A DNA stretch of 64,000 nucleotides from Lacticaseibacillus parakribbianus (GCF_025490915.1 NZ_JANQBA010000002.1:248001-312000); one strand, 5' to 3'; positions 31,801-39,718 are shown, counted from the first letter of the stretch. Program-made: numbers and translations. Notes: generated by a model from the sequence alone, not told the origin.

Positions 31801-33924
31801 AGTGAAGTCCTGCCCGTCGACGAAAATCTGGTTGTGGGTCCAGTCGATCCCGGTGGCATGGGCGTCTTGGGGGTCGTGCAGGGCCGCCGTGATGTTGACG
31901 GCGGCGGTGTGGAACGTGCGATCGGCGACGCTGATTGAATCGACCACCGGTGCGGTCAGGTCGTCGACGTTGGCCCCGTAGACCGCCCGGACGTTGTCGA
32001 CGTACAGCGTCCCCTTGGTCTTGGGACCGCCGCCGGGCAGGCCGGACTTCAGCGACAACAACCGGATCATCTGCCGCGGGAAGGTGGTGAACGGCCCGGC
32101 GTAACTGGCCGGAATCTCGGCCTCGACGTACTTCCAGCCGGTCCAATCCACCCCGTTCTTCTGGTCGGTCAGGTTGATCGGCTTGGTCGAGCCGGTCGGG
32201 TCGGTGATGTACATGCGCAGCCAGTAGCCACGCGCCGCGGCGTCGGCATGGACCCACATGCCCAGCGCGGTCGGGGCCCCGGGAATGCGCAGTGCCTGAC
32301 TCGGCCCGGCGTATGCGCCGAGCGTCGTGCCGGTTTGGGCCTTGGTGAAGTCGTACTGAAGCGCCAGGGAATGGGCCCCGAACCGCACCGGCCCGTCGCC
32401 GGCCTTGGTCGCGACCACGGTGCTGGTTTCGCCGCGGCCGGCGGTGCTGGACTGCCAGTCGCCCAGCCCGTTTTCAAAATCGTACAGGACGCTTGGCAGC
32501 TGCCCCACCGTCAGGCCAAGCGTCGCGCTCAGCTTGGTGTTGGCCACCGTGGCGACCACCGATCCGGCCTGGGACGTGGCGGCGCTGTGCAGCTGGTTGG
32601 CCGCGTCGATGTGGCCGAGCTTGGCGTCGTACTGCCAGGTGATGTCGCCGTCGTGCAGCACCACCGGGCGGCCCTTGTAGGTCGCGCGAAGGCCGAGGTC
32701 GACCACCGCCCCCATTTTGACCGACAGGGCCGGCTGGGTGAAGGCGATCGCGTCCGGCGTCGCGATGGTCAACGTGCTGGTGCCGACCACCTGCGAGCCG
32801 CGGCACAGCTGCACGGTCAGGTCGCCGGTCCGGCCGTTGCCGGTGAAGCGGCCGCTGGTCGCGTCGATGGTGCCAAGCGCCGGCGTCTTCAGCCGCCAGG
32901 TCAGGCCGCTCGGCAGGGCCGCGGTCGCCCCGGAGGCGTCGAGGCCCTTGGCGGTGAAGGCAATCTGCGACCCCGGGGTGTAGACCTGATGGTGCGGCGC
33001 GACCGTCGCGCTGGCGAATTGGTGATCCGCCTTCGCCTTGGACACGATCAGCCAGGAGTCGGCCACCGTGCGTTCCTCGCGGTCGGAAGGCGAGTTGGAC
33101 ACCGACAAGGCGTCTTCACCGGGCTTTCTGGTGACCAGCGTCGTGGAGCCGCCGCCGTCGATGTCGACCGCCTCCACCGCGCCTTTTTCGATCATCAGGG
33201 CCGCCAAGTCGGCCATCGAGCTGCCGTTGCTGTACGGCGCCTGCTGCCCGTCGATGGTGACGAAGAAGACGTCGCCGGCGGCCGTGATGCCGACCGCGGT
33301 TCGCGCGGCGTTGTCGTTAGAAATCGGCGCGGTGTCTTGGACCTTGCCCTGATGCACCAAGATGTTTTGCGACCCCAGCGCCTCTTGGAGGCTCGCCTTC
33401 ACGCTCGGGTACTGCTCGCGGGTGCCGATTACCGGGGTGCCGTCCTTGCGAATGCCGAAAAACGAGCGGTCGGCGCCGCCCGGGGCGTGAAGCTCCACGC
33501 CTTTTTCAATCACGGTGCCGTGCGGCTCGCCGGTCGCCATGTTGAAAAAGTCGGCGTTGACCGCGGCCACCACGTTTTGCCCGTGCTCAATGGCGGCGTT
33601 GGCCATGCCCCGCACCGTCTGCATCCCCACCTTGGTGCCGTCGTTGGGCAGCGCCGCGGCGATGGTCGCCTGGCCGCCCAGGTCGACTCGCACGATATGC
33701 GCGACGGTCTGCTCGCCCCGCTGGTTGATGTATGTATCCTGCTGCGCCGACACGCCCGGTGCCAGCGTCGTGGTGTGTTGCGAGATCAGCTGCTTGGCCA
33801 CCGCCTTGGCGGAGCGGTTGACCGCCACCGCCGGAATGTGTGGCACCGCGGTGACCCCCAGGCCGCCCAATACGCTGGCCGACGTCAGCACCACGGCCCA
33901 TTTTTGCCAATGTTTCACTCTCAT
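28885..33924 (-). CDS. Giant wall-anchored phosphodiester glycosidase / metallophosphatase
   Basis: A 1679-residue exported protein. After a signal peptide (about 1-32) comes a phosphodiester glycosidase (NAGPA) domain (about 60-290; AAVNADFF, DIDGGGSTTL), Ig-like and jelly-roll domains (about 300-950), a purple acid phosphatase-like Fn3 and metallophosphoesterase domain (about 1040-1400; GDTQV, GDWNDD, GNHEY, GHDHS), a helical region, a Gly/Asp-rich and Pro-Gly-Gln-rich wall-spanning segment, and MPQTG (Met1637), a variant sorting signal with Met for Leu, then a membrane helix and basic tail. It may release phosphate or sugars from phosphodiester polymers such as teichoic acids. The ATG at 33924 begins the signal peptide. 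Confidence 0.88.
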   Translation of the reverse strand: MRVKHWQKWAVVLTSASVLGGLGVTAVPHIPAVAVNRSAKAVAKQLISQHTTTLAPGVSAQQDTYINQRGEQTVAHIVRVDLGGQATIAAALPNDGTKVGMQTVRGMANAAIEHGQNVVAAVNADFFNMATGEPHGTVIEKGVELHAPGGADRSFFGIRKDGTPVIGTREQYPSVKASLQEALGSQNILVHQGKVQDTAPISNDNAARTAVGITAAGDVFFVTIDGQQAPYSNGSSMADLAALMIEKGAVEAVDIDGGGSTTLVTRKPGEDALSVSNSPSDREERTVADSWLIVSKAKADHQFASATVAPHHQVYTPGSQIAFTAKGLDASGATAALPSGLTWRLKTPALGTIDATSGRFTGNGRTGDLTVQLCRGSQVVGTSTLTIATPDAIAFTQPALSVKMGAVVDLGLRATYKGRPVVLHDGDITWQYDAKLGHIDAANQLHSAATSQAGSVVATVANTKLSATLGLTVGQLPSVLYDFENGLGDWQSSTAGRGETSTVVATKAGDGPVRFGAHSLALQYDFTKAQTGTTLGAYAGPSQALRIPGAPTALGMWVHADAAARGYWLRMYITDPTGSTKPINLTDQKNGVDWTGWKYVEAEIPASYAGPFTTFPRQMIRLLSLKSGLPGGGPKTKGTLYVDNVRAVYGANVDDLTAPVVDSISVADRTFHTAAVNITAALHDPQDAHATGIDWTHNQIFVDGQDFTGAKGHYSYDKDGTLSLNGLHFTDGTHRVRVVATDGFGNTGEQTATFTVATAAKDTAIGLAAPSTAALGGTAHVALTAANPAAVRTVKATVQVGRDFPVRGVTMAPGVTGTWQADPVAGTVSLQLTRGAEAATRAQAPLATLDVAVPAPTAAGTALTTSVTAGTVSFAGATGHDTTGTFATAPQTTTIEAGLRLATAPLVSGRPGVVTVTDALGQPVAGVKVAAVTAAGKPLALGSTDALGHLSSAALTAKAQKLTLTAQKDQAYAFNYSTQVFAPSLTAAPTNLLTGATADPTTMKTFTWMTAPGTEKAILQLAPVTAGASGDHAKATGAKAVSSKAASAKATSAKVAGAKAAAGDAAAAGWTDVAGTTQLLTYSGDGKALQLSSVTATKLTPNTTYRYRVGDGTHWSDVRQFTTLAAVDHLTFNVFGDTQVTNPAGLADFDRVLTAIEGAKQKSDFAIHVGDWNDDQSLFKEADMTAAMFNRHPGFDSLDLLHVLGNHEYMGDDGTKSAAMMGVPRGNGASVNPTGTYAVDYGNLHIATIGWTDSAATMKAEMDWLRRDMNHSAATWKIVLTHQPVYNKNPADAGAMLFHDQLAPVCDELGIDLVFNGHDHSYGRTKPLVADQAKAGGTVYVAAGHTGDKTYEIAPTQPGVWAKLQQDPDQKIYLTAHVAGNHLQLLAQQPDGTVVDDTTLVAHALDRSKLAAAVAKAEAVVLAQYDPAGQPAFQKALAAAQKALAQDRLAPADRDAALAALTTAQKALKPLATGGDSNHGTDQDGTDQGGSDQGGKDGKGDGSDAGEQDGKNDGKGDGQGGSAGSDGTGGSGDASTGTDAGTKPQPGTGDKPLPGEQPAPGAKPGQKPGQGTDQLPGQKPGQKPGQEPSQKPGQNPDQQPGSGPATPAQAGHGRVDPAATGRGRADSAATKHQQAAMPQTGEAQARGLAWLGAALLVGLAGIGAVSRRWLRRWVNFRGQ

Positions 33925-33973
33925 TCTCTCGTCTCCCCAAACCCAGTTTGGTCCGGCCCTGCCGGACTCAGCC

Positions 33974-33979
33974 AGTGTA
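33974..33979 (-). promoter_or_regulatory. -10 of the giant phosphatase gene, with poor -35
   Basis: TACACT lies about 50 bases before the start. At 17-bp spacing the -35 is only TTAGCG, consistent with a promoter needing an activator. Confidence 0.5.
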
Positions 33980-34007
33980 GCGCGTGAATGTATCCCCGCT
34001 AACGCCG

Positions 34008-34040
34008 CAGTGTAAGGGTTGCGTAAAAATTGCGTAAAAA
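34008..34040 (-). promoter_or_regulatory. Three 11-bp direct repeats resembling a Pho box
   Basis: On the minus strand the units read TTTTTACGCAA twice and then CCCTTACACTG, so TTTACG, TTTACG and CTTACA recur every 11 bp immediately upstream of the weak -35. PhoP-type regulators bind TTnACA-like hexamers at this spacing. The downstream phosphatase domain makes phosphate control plausible. Confidence 0.6.
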
Positions 34041-34127
34041 CGCCGGCGAATGAGACGAAACGGCCAGCACACAATCACCTCCAAGCAAAAGCCGCAATAC
34101 CGGGATTTGTACTGGACTAACGGCAGA

Positions 34128-34162
34128 AAAACGGCCCCTCGAAAAAGTCGAGGGGCCGTTTG
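34128..34162 (-). terminator. Terminator of the MucBP adhesin gene
   Basis: AAACGGCCCCTCG pairs with CGAGGGGCCGTTT around a seven-base loop, with T residues on both sides. It lies 155 bp past the adhesin stop; 34163-34316 holds nothing recognisable. Confidence 0.88.
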
Positions 34163-34316
34163 CGCCAGCGTGGGGCTGGCATGGGGAATAGGGTTCGTGC
34201 AGTTCTTGCGGTGGCGCGACGGGCGGCGTCAGTGGGGGCTAGCGTGGCCCGTGTCTGAGAGACGTCGGCGGTCGTCGCAACCTTGGCGCTGAACTGCAGT
34301 CATCGTGGTGCCAGCG

Positions 34317-37300
34317 CTAGTGAGCCCGGCGCTTCAGGAACGCACCGGCCAGGCCAAACGCCAGGATTGCGAGTCCCGCAACCACCACCGCGGTGTTCTT
34401 GACCTCGCCGGTTTGCGGCAAGGTATCACCGCTGGTCGTGGCCGGCGTTGCGGCTGGACTGTTCAGCGACGTCGCGGTTGCACCGCCGGTAATTGGCAAC
34501 GTTGTCGGTGTCGCTGTGGTGCGACCGGTGGTCAGGTTCGTGGCCCGAGCCGGCGTCGTGGCAGTGTTCCCGGTTGGCGTTGCCGTGGCAGTGTTACCGC
34601 CAGTGATTGGCAACCCAGTGAGCGGAGTGCCCGTCGGCGTCGTATCAGTCGGCGTCGTGTCCGTCGGCGTCGTGTCCGTCGGCGTCGTATCCGTCGGTGT
34701 CGTATCGGTTGGCGTCGTGTCCGTTGGCGTCGTATCCGTTAGCGTCGTGTCCGTCGGCGTCGTATCCGTCGGCGTCGTGTCCGTTGGGGTCGTATCCGTC
34801 GGCGTCGTGTCCGTTGGGGTCGTATCCGTTGGCGTCGTATCCGTCGGCGTCGTGTTGGTTGGCGTCGTGTCCGTCGGTGTCGTATCCGTTGGCGTCGTGT
34901 CCGTCGGCGTTGTATCGGTTGGCGTCGTATCCGTCGGCGTCGTGTCCGTCGGGGTGTCGCTGTCCTTGCCGTCAGGGGTCGGCTCAGTCACATCGCCGTT
35001 GTCGTCGGTGTCCGGCGTGGTATCATCACCATTGTCTCCCGGGGTGATATCCGTCCCGTTTTCGGTCTCGTTACCATCCGTGGTGGTGGAACCACCGTTA
35101 GCGACTGCCGTGGTAGAACCGCCGTTGTCAGTGGTCGTCGTGGTTGAATCGCCATTTTCAACAATCGTGGTATCGCCGCTGTGATCGGTGTTCGTCGTGT
35201 TGGTCTGGCTGTTATCCGTGTCACCGGAAATCGAGGTGTCGCCAGTCGTCTGACTATTGTCCGTATCACCCGAGATTGTGGTATCACCAGTCGTCTGGCT
35301 GTTATCCGTGTTGGTGTCTCCGGTAGTCTGGCTGTTGTCGGTCGTCGTGTCACCACTCGTCACCGTCTGGCTGTTGTCCGTTTCACCGGAAATCGAGGTG
35401 TCGCCAGTCGTCTGACTATTATCCACATCACCCGAGATTGTGGTGTCACCGGTAGTCTGGCTGTTATCGGTCGTCGTGTCACCACTTATCACCGTCTGGC
35501 CGTTGTCCGTGTCACCGGAAATCGAGGTGTCACCAGTCGTCTGGCTGTTGTCCGTATCACCCGAGATCGTGGTGTCACCAGTAGTCTGACTGTTATCCGT
35601 GTTGGTGTCGCCAGAAATCGTGGTATCACCCGTAGTCTGACTATTGTCGTTGTTCGTGTCCCCGGAGATGACAGTTTGACTGTTGTCCGTGTTGGTGTCG
35701 CCCGAGGTCACGGTCTGACTGTTGTCCGTGTTGGTATCGCCCGAAATTGTGGTGTCGCCGGTGGTCGGATTGTTCGAACCGATGGTGACATCCCCAACCG
35801 TCGTGTCGTGACTGTCGATGTTGATGGTCACGTCGCCGGTGGTGTCGTCCTCATCCGCGGCGGCAGGCGAGTTCAGCACGATGGTGAACAGCTGCTCCTT
35901 GCCGTCGTTGGCGTCGAAGGTCAGCCCTTTTTCAGGAAAATCGTTGCTGATCAGCGTGTAGCCCTGAGTCAAGTATGCCTGAATTGTCGCTGTAGGATCG
36001 TAATCACTAGCTTGGTTGGTCCGGCCGGTCAACGTGTCCGTGCGTAAAACGGTTTTGCCCTTCGCGTCGATGTAGGTGACCGAGGCGGTTTGGGTGTCGG
36101 CCTCGTAAAGAAGCGTCAGTGTCTGCTTCTTGGCGGTGAATGTGCCGCGCAACTCACCGGTTTTGGCCGCGACGAAGGTGAAGCCCTTGAAGCTCGGCAC
36201 CGCAATCTTGTACTGGCGGCCGACCTTGCGCGTAATCACATTTTGCTTGTGGATAATGTTGCCTTGCGCGTCGACGTAGTTCACCACCAGCTTACCCTTC
36301 TTGACCACGGCCGGCTTGGTCGTCGTGGTTCCCGGGTCCGTGGTTGTGGTTCCCGGGTCCGTCGTCGTGGTTCCTGGGTCTGTGGTTGTGGTTCCTGGGT
36401 CCGTCGTCGTGGTTCCCGGGTCTGTGGTCGTGGTTCCCGGGTCTGTGGTCGTGGTTCCCGGGTCCGTCGTCGTGGTGGTCGGCTTCTTGACCATTTTGAT
36501 CACGTAGGTGTTGACGGTGAATGGGTCGTCTGGGCCGGTGACGTACTGATCCGGCACGTTGTCGGAGACGTAGACGTAACCCTCCTTCTCCAGATCTCTG
36601 GTCACGTAGTTGTAGTCGTACGACATCGGCGGGGTACCCCAGGCACCGCGGGCCGTCTGCTGGGTGATTGGAACCGGGTTGTCCGGGTCGGTGACATCCA
36701 CGAATAGGAAGTTACGGGTAAACTGCTTAGGCTCTGGGTTCTTGGTGTAAGTGAAGGTCACCTGGGTCTCACTGTTCTGGTTGCTGCCGTGCTTGACCGT
36801 CTGCTTGGCATCGCCCTTAACGGTGTAGCCGCCGATGTGCGGGGCGGTCACGGTTTCCTCGGTGCCGGCAGTGCCCTGCTTGGACTCGGTCGGCGGCACC
36901 AGTTCCTTGCCGTTCTCGTCGACGTAATGGGTCTTCACGGTGTCAAAACCGACCCACTTGTACCAGATCACAGCGTTTTGAGTCCCAAGCGGTAGCCGCA
37001 GCTCCTTGCTGGTCGGCCCGGTCGCGGTGGACGAGAGCAACGTGCCGGCGGCCTGGGGCACATAGCCCAGGATGTCAAGCGGTTGAACCGTGTAGGTCGC
37101 ATCGACGTTGCCGTTGATCCACATATCCGGCGCGATGGCGGTGGAACCGTTGCCGTTGTCAATCCGGTACATCAGGTCGATGTGACCCGGATACTTGTTG
37201 TCGATGGCGGCGCTGAGCTCCAGGCCGGTGCTCGTGATGGTGGTCGCCACCGGCTCCATGGTCGGCTGCGCCGGGTTGGCCGCCTGCACTTTGGTTCCGC

Positions 37301-37427
37301 CGACGGAAGCGGTACCAATCGCAACCGCAAAAATACCGGCGGTCAGCCACAGCTTTCCCTTCTTGTACATCTTGAAGTGTTCCTTGGCTGCGCCTGGCGC
37401 AACCCGCTGATTCGTCAATCGACTCAT
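34317..37427 (-). CDS. MucBP-domain LPxTG adhesin with low-complexity repeats
   Basis: A 1036-residue surface protein. The N-terminus has a KxYKxGKxW signal peptide (KMYKKGKLW). A beta-rich region (about 30-150) leads to MucBP-like domains (YVDENGKEL near 165; YVDAQGNII and YIDAKGKTV near 390-460), separated by seven TTTTDPG repeats. Then follow a Thr/Asp/Ser/Asn repeat region based on GDTTISGDTDNSQT, and about 23 TPTDT units. The C-terminus has LPITGG at about 939 and 977 and the final LPQTGE at 1003, then a membrane helix and KRRAH. It probably binds mucus or host surfaces. The ATG at 37427 follows AAGGAGG and a second AGGAG. Confidence 0.9.
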   Translation of the reverse strand: MSRLTNQRVAPGAAKEHFKMYKKGKLWLTAGIFAVAIGTASVGGTKVQAANPAQPTMEPVATTITSTGLELSAAIDNKYPGHIDLMYRIDNGNGSTAIAPDMWINGNVDATYTVQPLDILGYVPQAAGTLLSSTATGPTSKELRLPLGTQNAVIWYKWVGFDTVKTHYVDENGKELVPPTESKQGTAGTEETVTAPHIGGYTVKGDAKQTVKHGSNQNSETQVTFTYTKNPEPKQFTRNFLFVDVTDPDNPVPITQQTARGAWGTPPMSYDYNYVTRDLEKEGYVYVSDNVPDQYVTGPDDPFTVNTYVIKMVKKPTTTTTDPGTTTTDPGTTTTDPGTTTTDPGTTTTDPGTTTTDPGTTTTDPGTTTTKPAVVKKGKLVVNYVDAQGNIIHKQNVITRKVGRQYKIAVPSFKGFTFVAAKTGELRGTFTAKKQTLTLLYEADTQTASVTYIDAKGKTVLRTDTLTGRTNQASDYDPTATIQAYLTQGYTLISNDFPEKGLTFDANDGKEQLFTIVLNSPAAADEDDTTGDVTINIDSHDTTVGDVTIGSNNPTTGDTTISGDTNTDNSQTVTSGDTNTDNSQTVISGDTNNDNSQTTGDTTISGDTNTDNSQTTGDTTISGDTDNSQTTGDTSISGDTDNGQTVISGDTTTDNSQTTGDTTISGDVDNSQTTGDTSISGETDNSQTVTSGDTTTDNSQTTGDTNTDNSQTTGDTTISGDTDNSQTTGDTSISGDTDNSQTNTTNTDHSGDTTIVENGDSTTTTTDNGGSTTAVANGGSTTTDGNETENGTDITPGDNGDDTTPDTDDNGDVTEPTPDGKDSDTPTDTTPTDTTPTDTTPTDTTPTDTTPTDTTPTNTTPTDTTPTDTTPTDTTPTDTTPTDTTPTDTTPTDTTLTDTTPTDTTPTDTTPTDTTPTDTTPTDTTPTDTTPTGTPLTGLPITGGNTATATPTGNTATTPARATNLTTGRTTATPTTLPITGGATATSLNSPAATPATTSGDTLPQTGEVKNTAVVVAGLAILAFGLAGAFLKRRAH
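34628..34962. repeat. 15-bp coding repeat (TPTDT), about 23 units
   Basis: Nearly identical 15-base units encode the Thr-Pro-Thr-Asp-Thr spacer of the adhesin, with single changes to Asn, Leu and Gly. Such arrays vary in length between strains. Confidence 0.9.
35160..35760. repeat. Coding repeat (GDT-NSQ-type) in the adhesin
   Basis: Units of about 15-20 residues based on TTGDTTISGDTDNSQ recur with single and double unit insertions, pointing to recombination inside the gene. Confidence 0.85.
36325..36478. repeat. 21-bp coding repeat (TTTTDPG), seven units
   Basis: Seven tandem units differ only at silent positions and link two MucBP-containing parts of the adhesin. Confidence 0.9.
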
Positions 37428-37632
37428 TCTCCTAATTCCTCCTTGAGATTGACCGTCCAAATTCCCCCAAATGACACTGCAGCGGCGGATCAAAAACCGG
37501 CGCCGTAATTACCAATTAGTATAGCCAGAACGTTTTGAACGCGTTTTCGAATCTCAAGTTAAGTTGATATTTCGGAAATATTTTTCGATTTTCGCCTGCC
37601 GCAGCTCACCCGCTGAAAACTCGGCCGGCTAG
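37428..37632. other. Intergenic region between adhesin and DUF1048 gene
   Basis: About 200 bases, AT-rich between 37500 and 37600, that should hold the adhesin promoter on the minus strand. No clear -35/-10 pair was fixed and no other feature is seen. Confidence 0.4.
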
Positions 37633-37671
37633 TTGACATCACGGCTACTCATTGTTATTATGTACCGGTAC
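37633..37671 (+). promoter_or_regulatory. Promoter of the DUF1048 gene with GTACCGGTAC palindrome
   Basis: TTGACA (37633-37638) and TATTAT (37656-37661) are 17 bp apart. The perfect palindrome GTACCGGTAC (37662-37671) follows the -10 directly and is a candidate operator. Confidence 0.7.
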
Positions 37672-37769
37672 CTAGTGATAACATTTAGCTTAGCAAGACT
37701 GTGCGTCTCAACCGCCGCCCGATGGCAATAACCGGCGACGCGGCGACGACCAGTCAGAGGAGACCGACC

Positions 37770-38108
37770 ATGACAACGGGATTGACCAAGATGATTCGCG
37801 ATAAGAAGCGCTACAGGCAGTTTTTGAAGGACGTCAACGCCCTGCCGGCACCTTACGCCCAGACGCTGTTGGCGCTGCAGGCCTACCTGTGGAACTTCGC
37901 GCGGAGCGGCGACTTGATAGAGCCGCTGGAGGAGATGCTGCGCATGTTTCAGGAAAGCGCGGCCGAGCAAGTGCCGGTCGCCCAGATTGTCGGGCCCGAC
38001 CCGGTGGAATTCGCTGCCAACCTGATGGCCCAGTACCCAGACGACCTGTGGCTGATCAAGTACCAAAACCGACTGCGCAAGCAGGTCGAAGCCGCCGAGC
38101 AACAGTAG
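37770..38108 (+). CDS. DUF1048-family protein
   Basis: A 112-residue cytoplasmic, helical protein (KMIRDKKRYRQFLKDVNALP then AYLWNFARSGDLIEPLEEML). Length and helix pattern fit DUF1048, a family of unknown function usually encoded next to a PadR-type regulator. Here no PadR gene is adjacent. The ATG at 37770 follows AGAGGAGA and is preferred to an in-frame ATG at 37701. It is monocistronic with its own promoter and terminator. Confidence 0.75.
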   Translation: MTTGLTKMIRDKKRYRQFLKDVNALPAPYAQTLLALQAYLWNFARSGDLIEPLEEMLRMFQESAAEQVPVAQIVGPDPVEFAANLMAQYPDDLWLIKYQNRLRKQVEAAEQQ

Positions 38109-38131
38109 GCGACCACCGGCACGGCGGGTCC

Positions 38132-38167
38132 AAAAAAGCAGTTCAACGATTGGTTGAACTGCTTTTT
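38132..38167 (+). terminator. Terminator of the DUF1048 gene
   Basis: AAAAAGCAGTTCAAC pairs perfectly with its complement around GATTG and ends in five T residues; it can act in both directions. Confidence 0.92.
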
Positions 38168-38299
38168 GGCGTCCCGCCGCGGAGGCAGCCACCACGCCGC
38201 CTCACCGGTCAACCGGCACCGCTTGGCCACGGGCAGCCGTCACGTTCCATCACGCGGTGGCGGTCAGGCCCCGCCACCAGACGGCCGCCACGCCGCCGG

Positions 38300-39445
38300 T
38301 CAGGACCCTTGGCCGCCGGTGCCATCCGCCTGCGGGACAATGCGGTTGCGGCCGCTGTGCTTGGCCGCGTAGAGGTTGCGGTCGGCCTGCTTGTAGACGT
38401 CCTCGGCGCTGTAATCCGCGTCCTGCACCCGGGCCTGGCCGATCGAGCAGGTGATGGTCAGCCCCTCTGCCACGTCGTTGAACTGAACGAGCTGCAGCAG
38501 CTCCAGGAAGCGGTCACCGATTGCCTGGGCCGCGGCCTGGGACAGGTCGGTTCGGGCGATGATGGCGAACTCTTCACCGCCCAGCCGGTAAGCGGTCGCC
38601 GAGAACGGCAGCCCGTCGGCAAAACCGGCCAGCTCACGCGCCAGCCGCCGCAGCACGGCGTTGCCGCCGAGGTGGCCGTAAGTGTCGTTGATCTGCTTGA
38701 AGTGGTCGAGGTCGCCTTCAAACACCGAGTAGCCCGTGCCGTTTTTCTGAAACTCGGCAAAAAGCCGCCCGAGCTCCTTGGTGAAGGTGCCGAAGTTTTG
38801 CACCCCGGTCAGCTCATCGACCCGCGTCTGCACCACCAGGCGGTTGGTGCGAGCAAGCGTTCCGGCCAACAAGGCGGCCGCCCCGTGACCCAGCCCGGCC
38901 AACAGCGCCAGGCCCAAGAGCTCGCGGCCCCAAAACGCCGGCCCGGGTGCCGGCGCCACCCACTGCGCCTGGGCCACCAACAAGCCGGCGGCCAGCGCAA
39001 TCAGCAGCCCGAATTCAACCAGGCCGTGCCGCTGCCGCGCCGCTGCTGCGGCGAATCGCCCCGCAAGCGCCGCGACGGCGACCAGCAACCCCGCGACCGC
39101 AAGCCACGTGGCGCGGTGGCCGAGCGCGACCAGCGCATAGGCCGCAAGCATCGTCCCACCCAGCCAGGCCCGTGGCCGCCCGAGCGGCCTTAGGCTGAGC
39201 AGCGCAAGCGCCACGATCAGCAGGTTCAAGGCGGTCCAGCGCGTCGCCGCGTTCAACAGCAACCCGCCCAGGTACAAGGTCCCCACCACCGCGCCGGCGC
39301 CTAGCAGCGCCTCGCGATGCGCCACGACCCAGGGTGCGGCGGTGCTGGCCCGAACCCAAGTGGCGAAGGCGAGGCCGCCGAGCACGACCAGCAGTGCGGT
39401 GCCCAGCGCCAGCACGTCGGACAATAAGAAATTAAACTGACTCAT
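38300..39445 (-). CDS. Membrane diguanylate cyclase (GGDEF domain)
   Basis: A 381-residue protein with six or seven membrane segments in its first 200 residues and a C-terminal GGDEF domain (about 215-370). The active-site motif is GGEEF (RLGGEEFAII), preceded by DELTGVQNFGTF and DLDHFKQINDTYGH, so it should make cyclic di-GMP. No RxxD inhibitory site was identified. The ATG at 39445 follows a modest GGGGAAG. No EAL, PilZ or polysaccharide gene lies nearby. Cyclic di-GMP signalling is uncommon in lactobacilli. Confidence 0.9.
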   Translation of the reverse strand: MSQFNFLLSDVLALGTALLVVLGGLAFATWVRASTAAPWVVAHREALLGAGAVVGTLYLGGLLLNAATRWTALNLLIVALALLSLRPLGRPRAWLGGTMLAAYALVALGHRATWLAVAGLLVAVAALAGRFAAAAARQRHGLVEFGLLIALAAGLLVAQAQWVAPAPGPAFWGRELLGLALLAGLGHGAAALLAGTLARTNRLVVQTRVDELTGVQNFGTFTKELGRLFAEFQKNGTGYSVFEGDLDHFKQINDTYGHLGGNAVLRRLARELAGFADGLPFSATAYRLGGEEFAIIARTDLSQAAAQAIGDRFLELLQLVQFNDVAEGLTITCSIGQARVQDADYSAEDVYKQADRNLYAAKHSGRNRIVPQADGTGGQGS

Positions 39446-39556
39446 AAGCTTCCCCAAAAATGAATTTCATCACCCCTCAAGAATAGCACAAAACCCCGCG
39501 GCGGTCGGCGGAGATGTCCGACCCGTCGGCCGATAAATAACGGTAGGTTGACCCCG

Positions 39557-39585
39557 TTGACTGGGCCGCAATAAGGCGCTAAACT
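39557..39585 (+). promoter_or_regulatory. Promoter of the SEC10/PgrA-like gene
   Basis: TTGACT (39557-39562) and TAAACT (39580-39585) are 17 bp apart, giving a leader of about 210 bases. Confidence 0.6.
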
Positions 39586-39663
39586 CGCCGTATAAGTATT
39601 TTTATAACATGCTTACATCGTTCTATTTATTGTGATTTCGATGAGAACATCTCGAAACTCGCG

Positions 39664-39718
39664 TGCATATATGCAAATCCGGCGAAGCAGGCGGAAATCC
39701 ACATGCATATATGTAATT
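39664..39718. repeat. Direct repeats of TGCATATATG in the leader
   Basis: TGCATATATGCAAAT (39664-39678) and TGCATATATGTAATT (39704-39718) are 40 bp apart in the untranslated leader of the SEC10/PgrA-like gene. Each is nearly palindromic, so they may bind a regulator. Confidence 0.6.
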
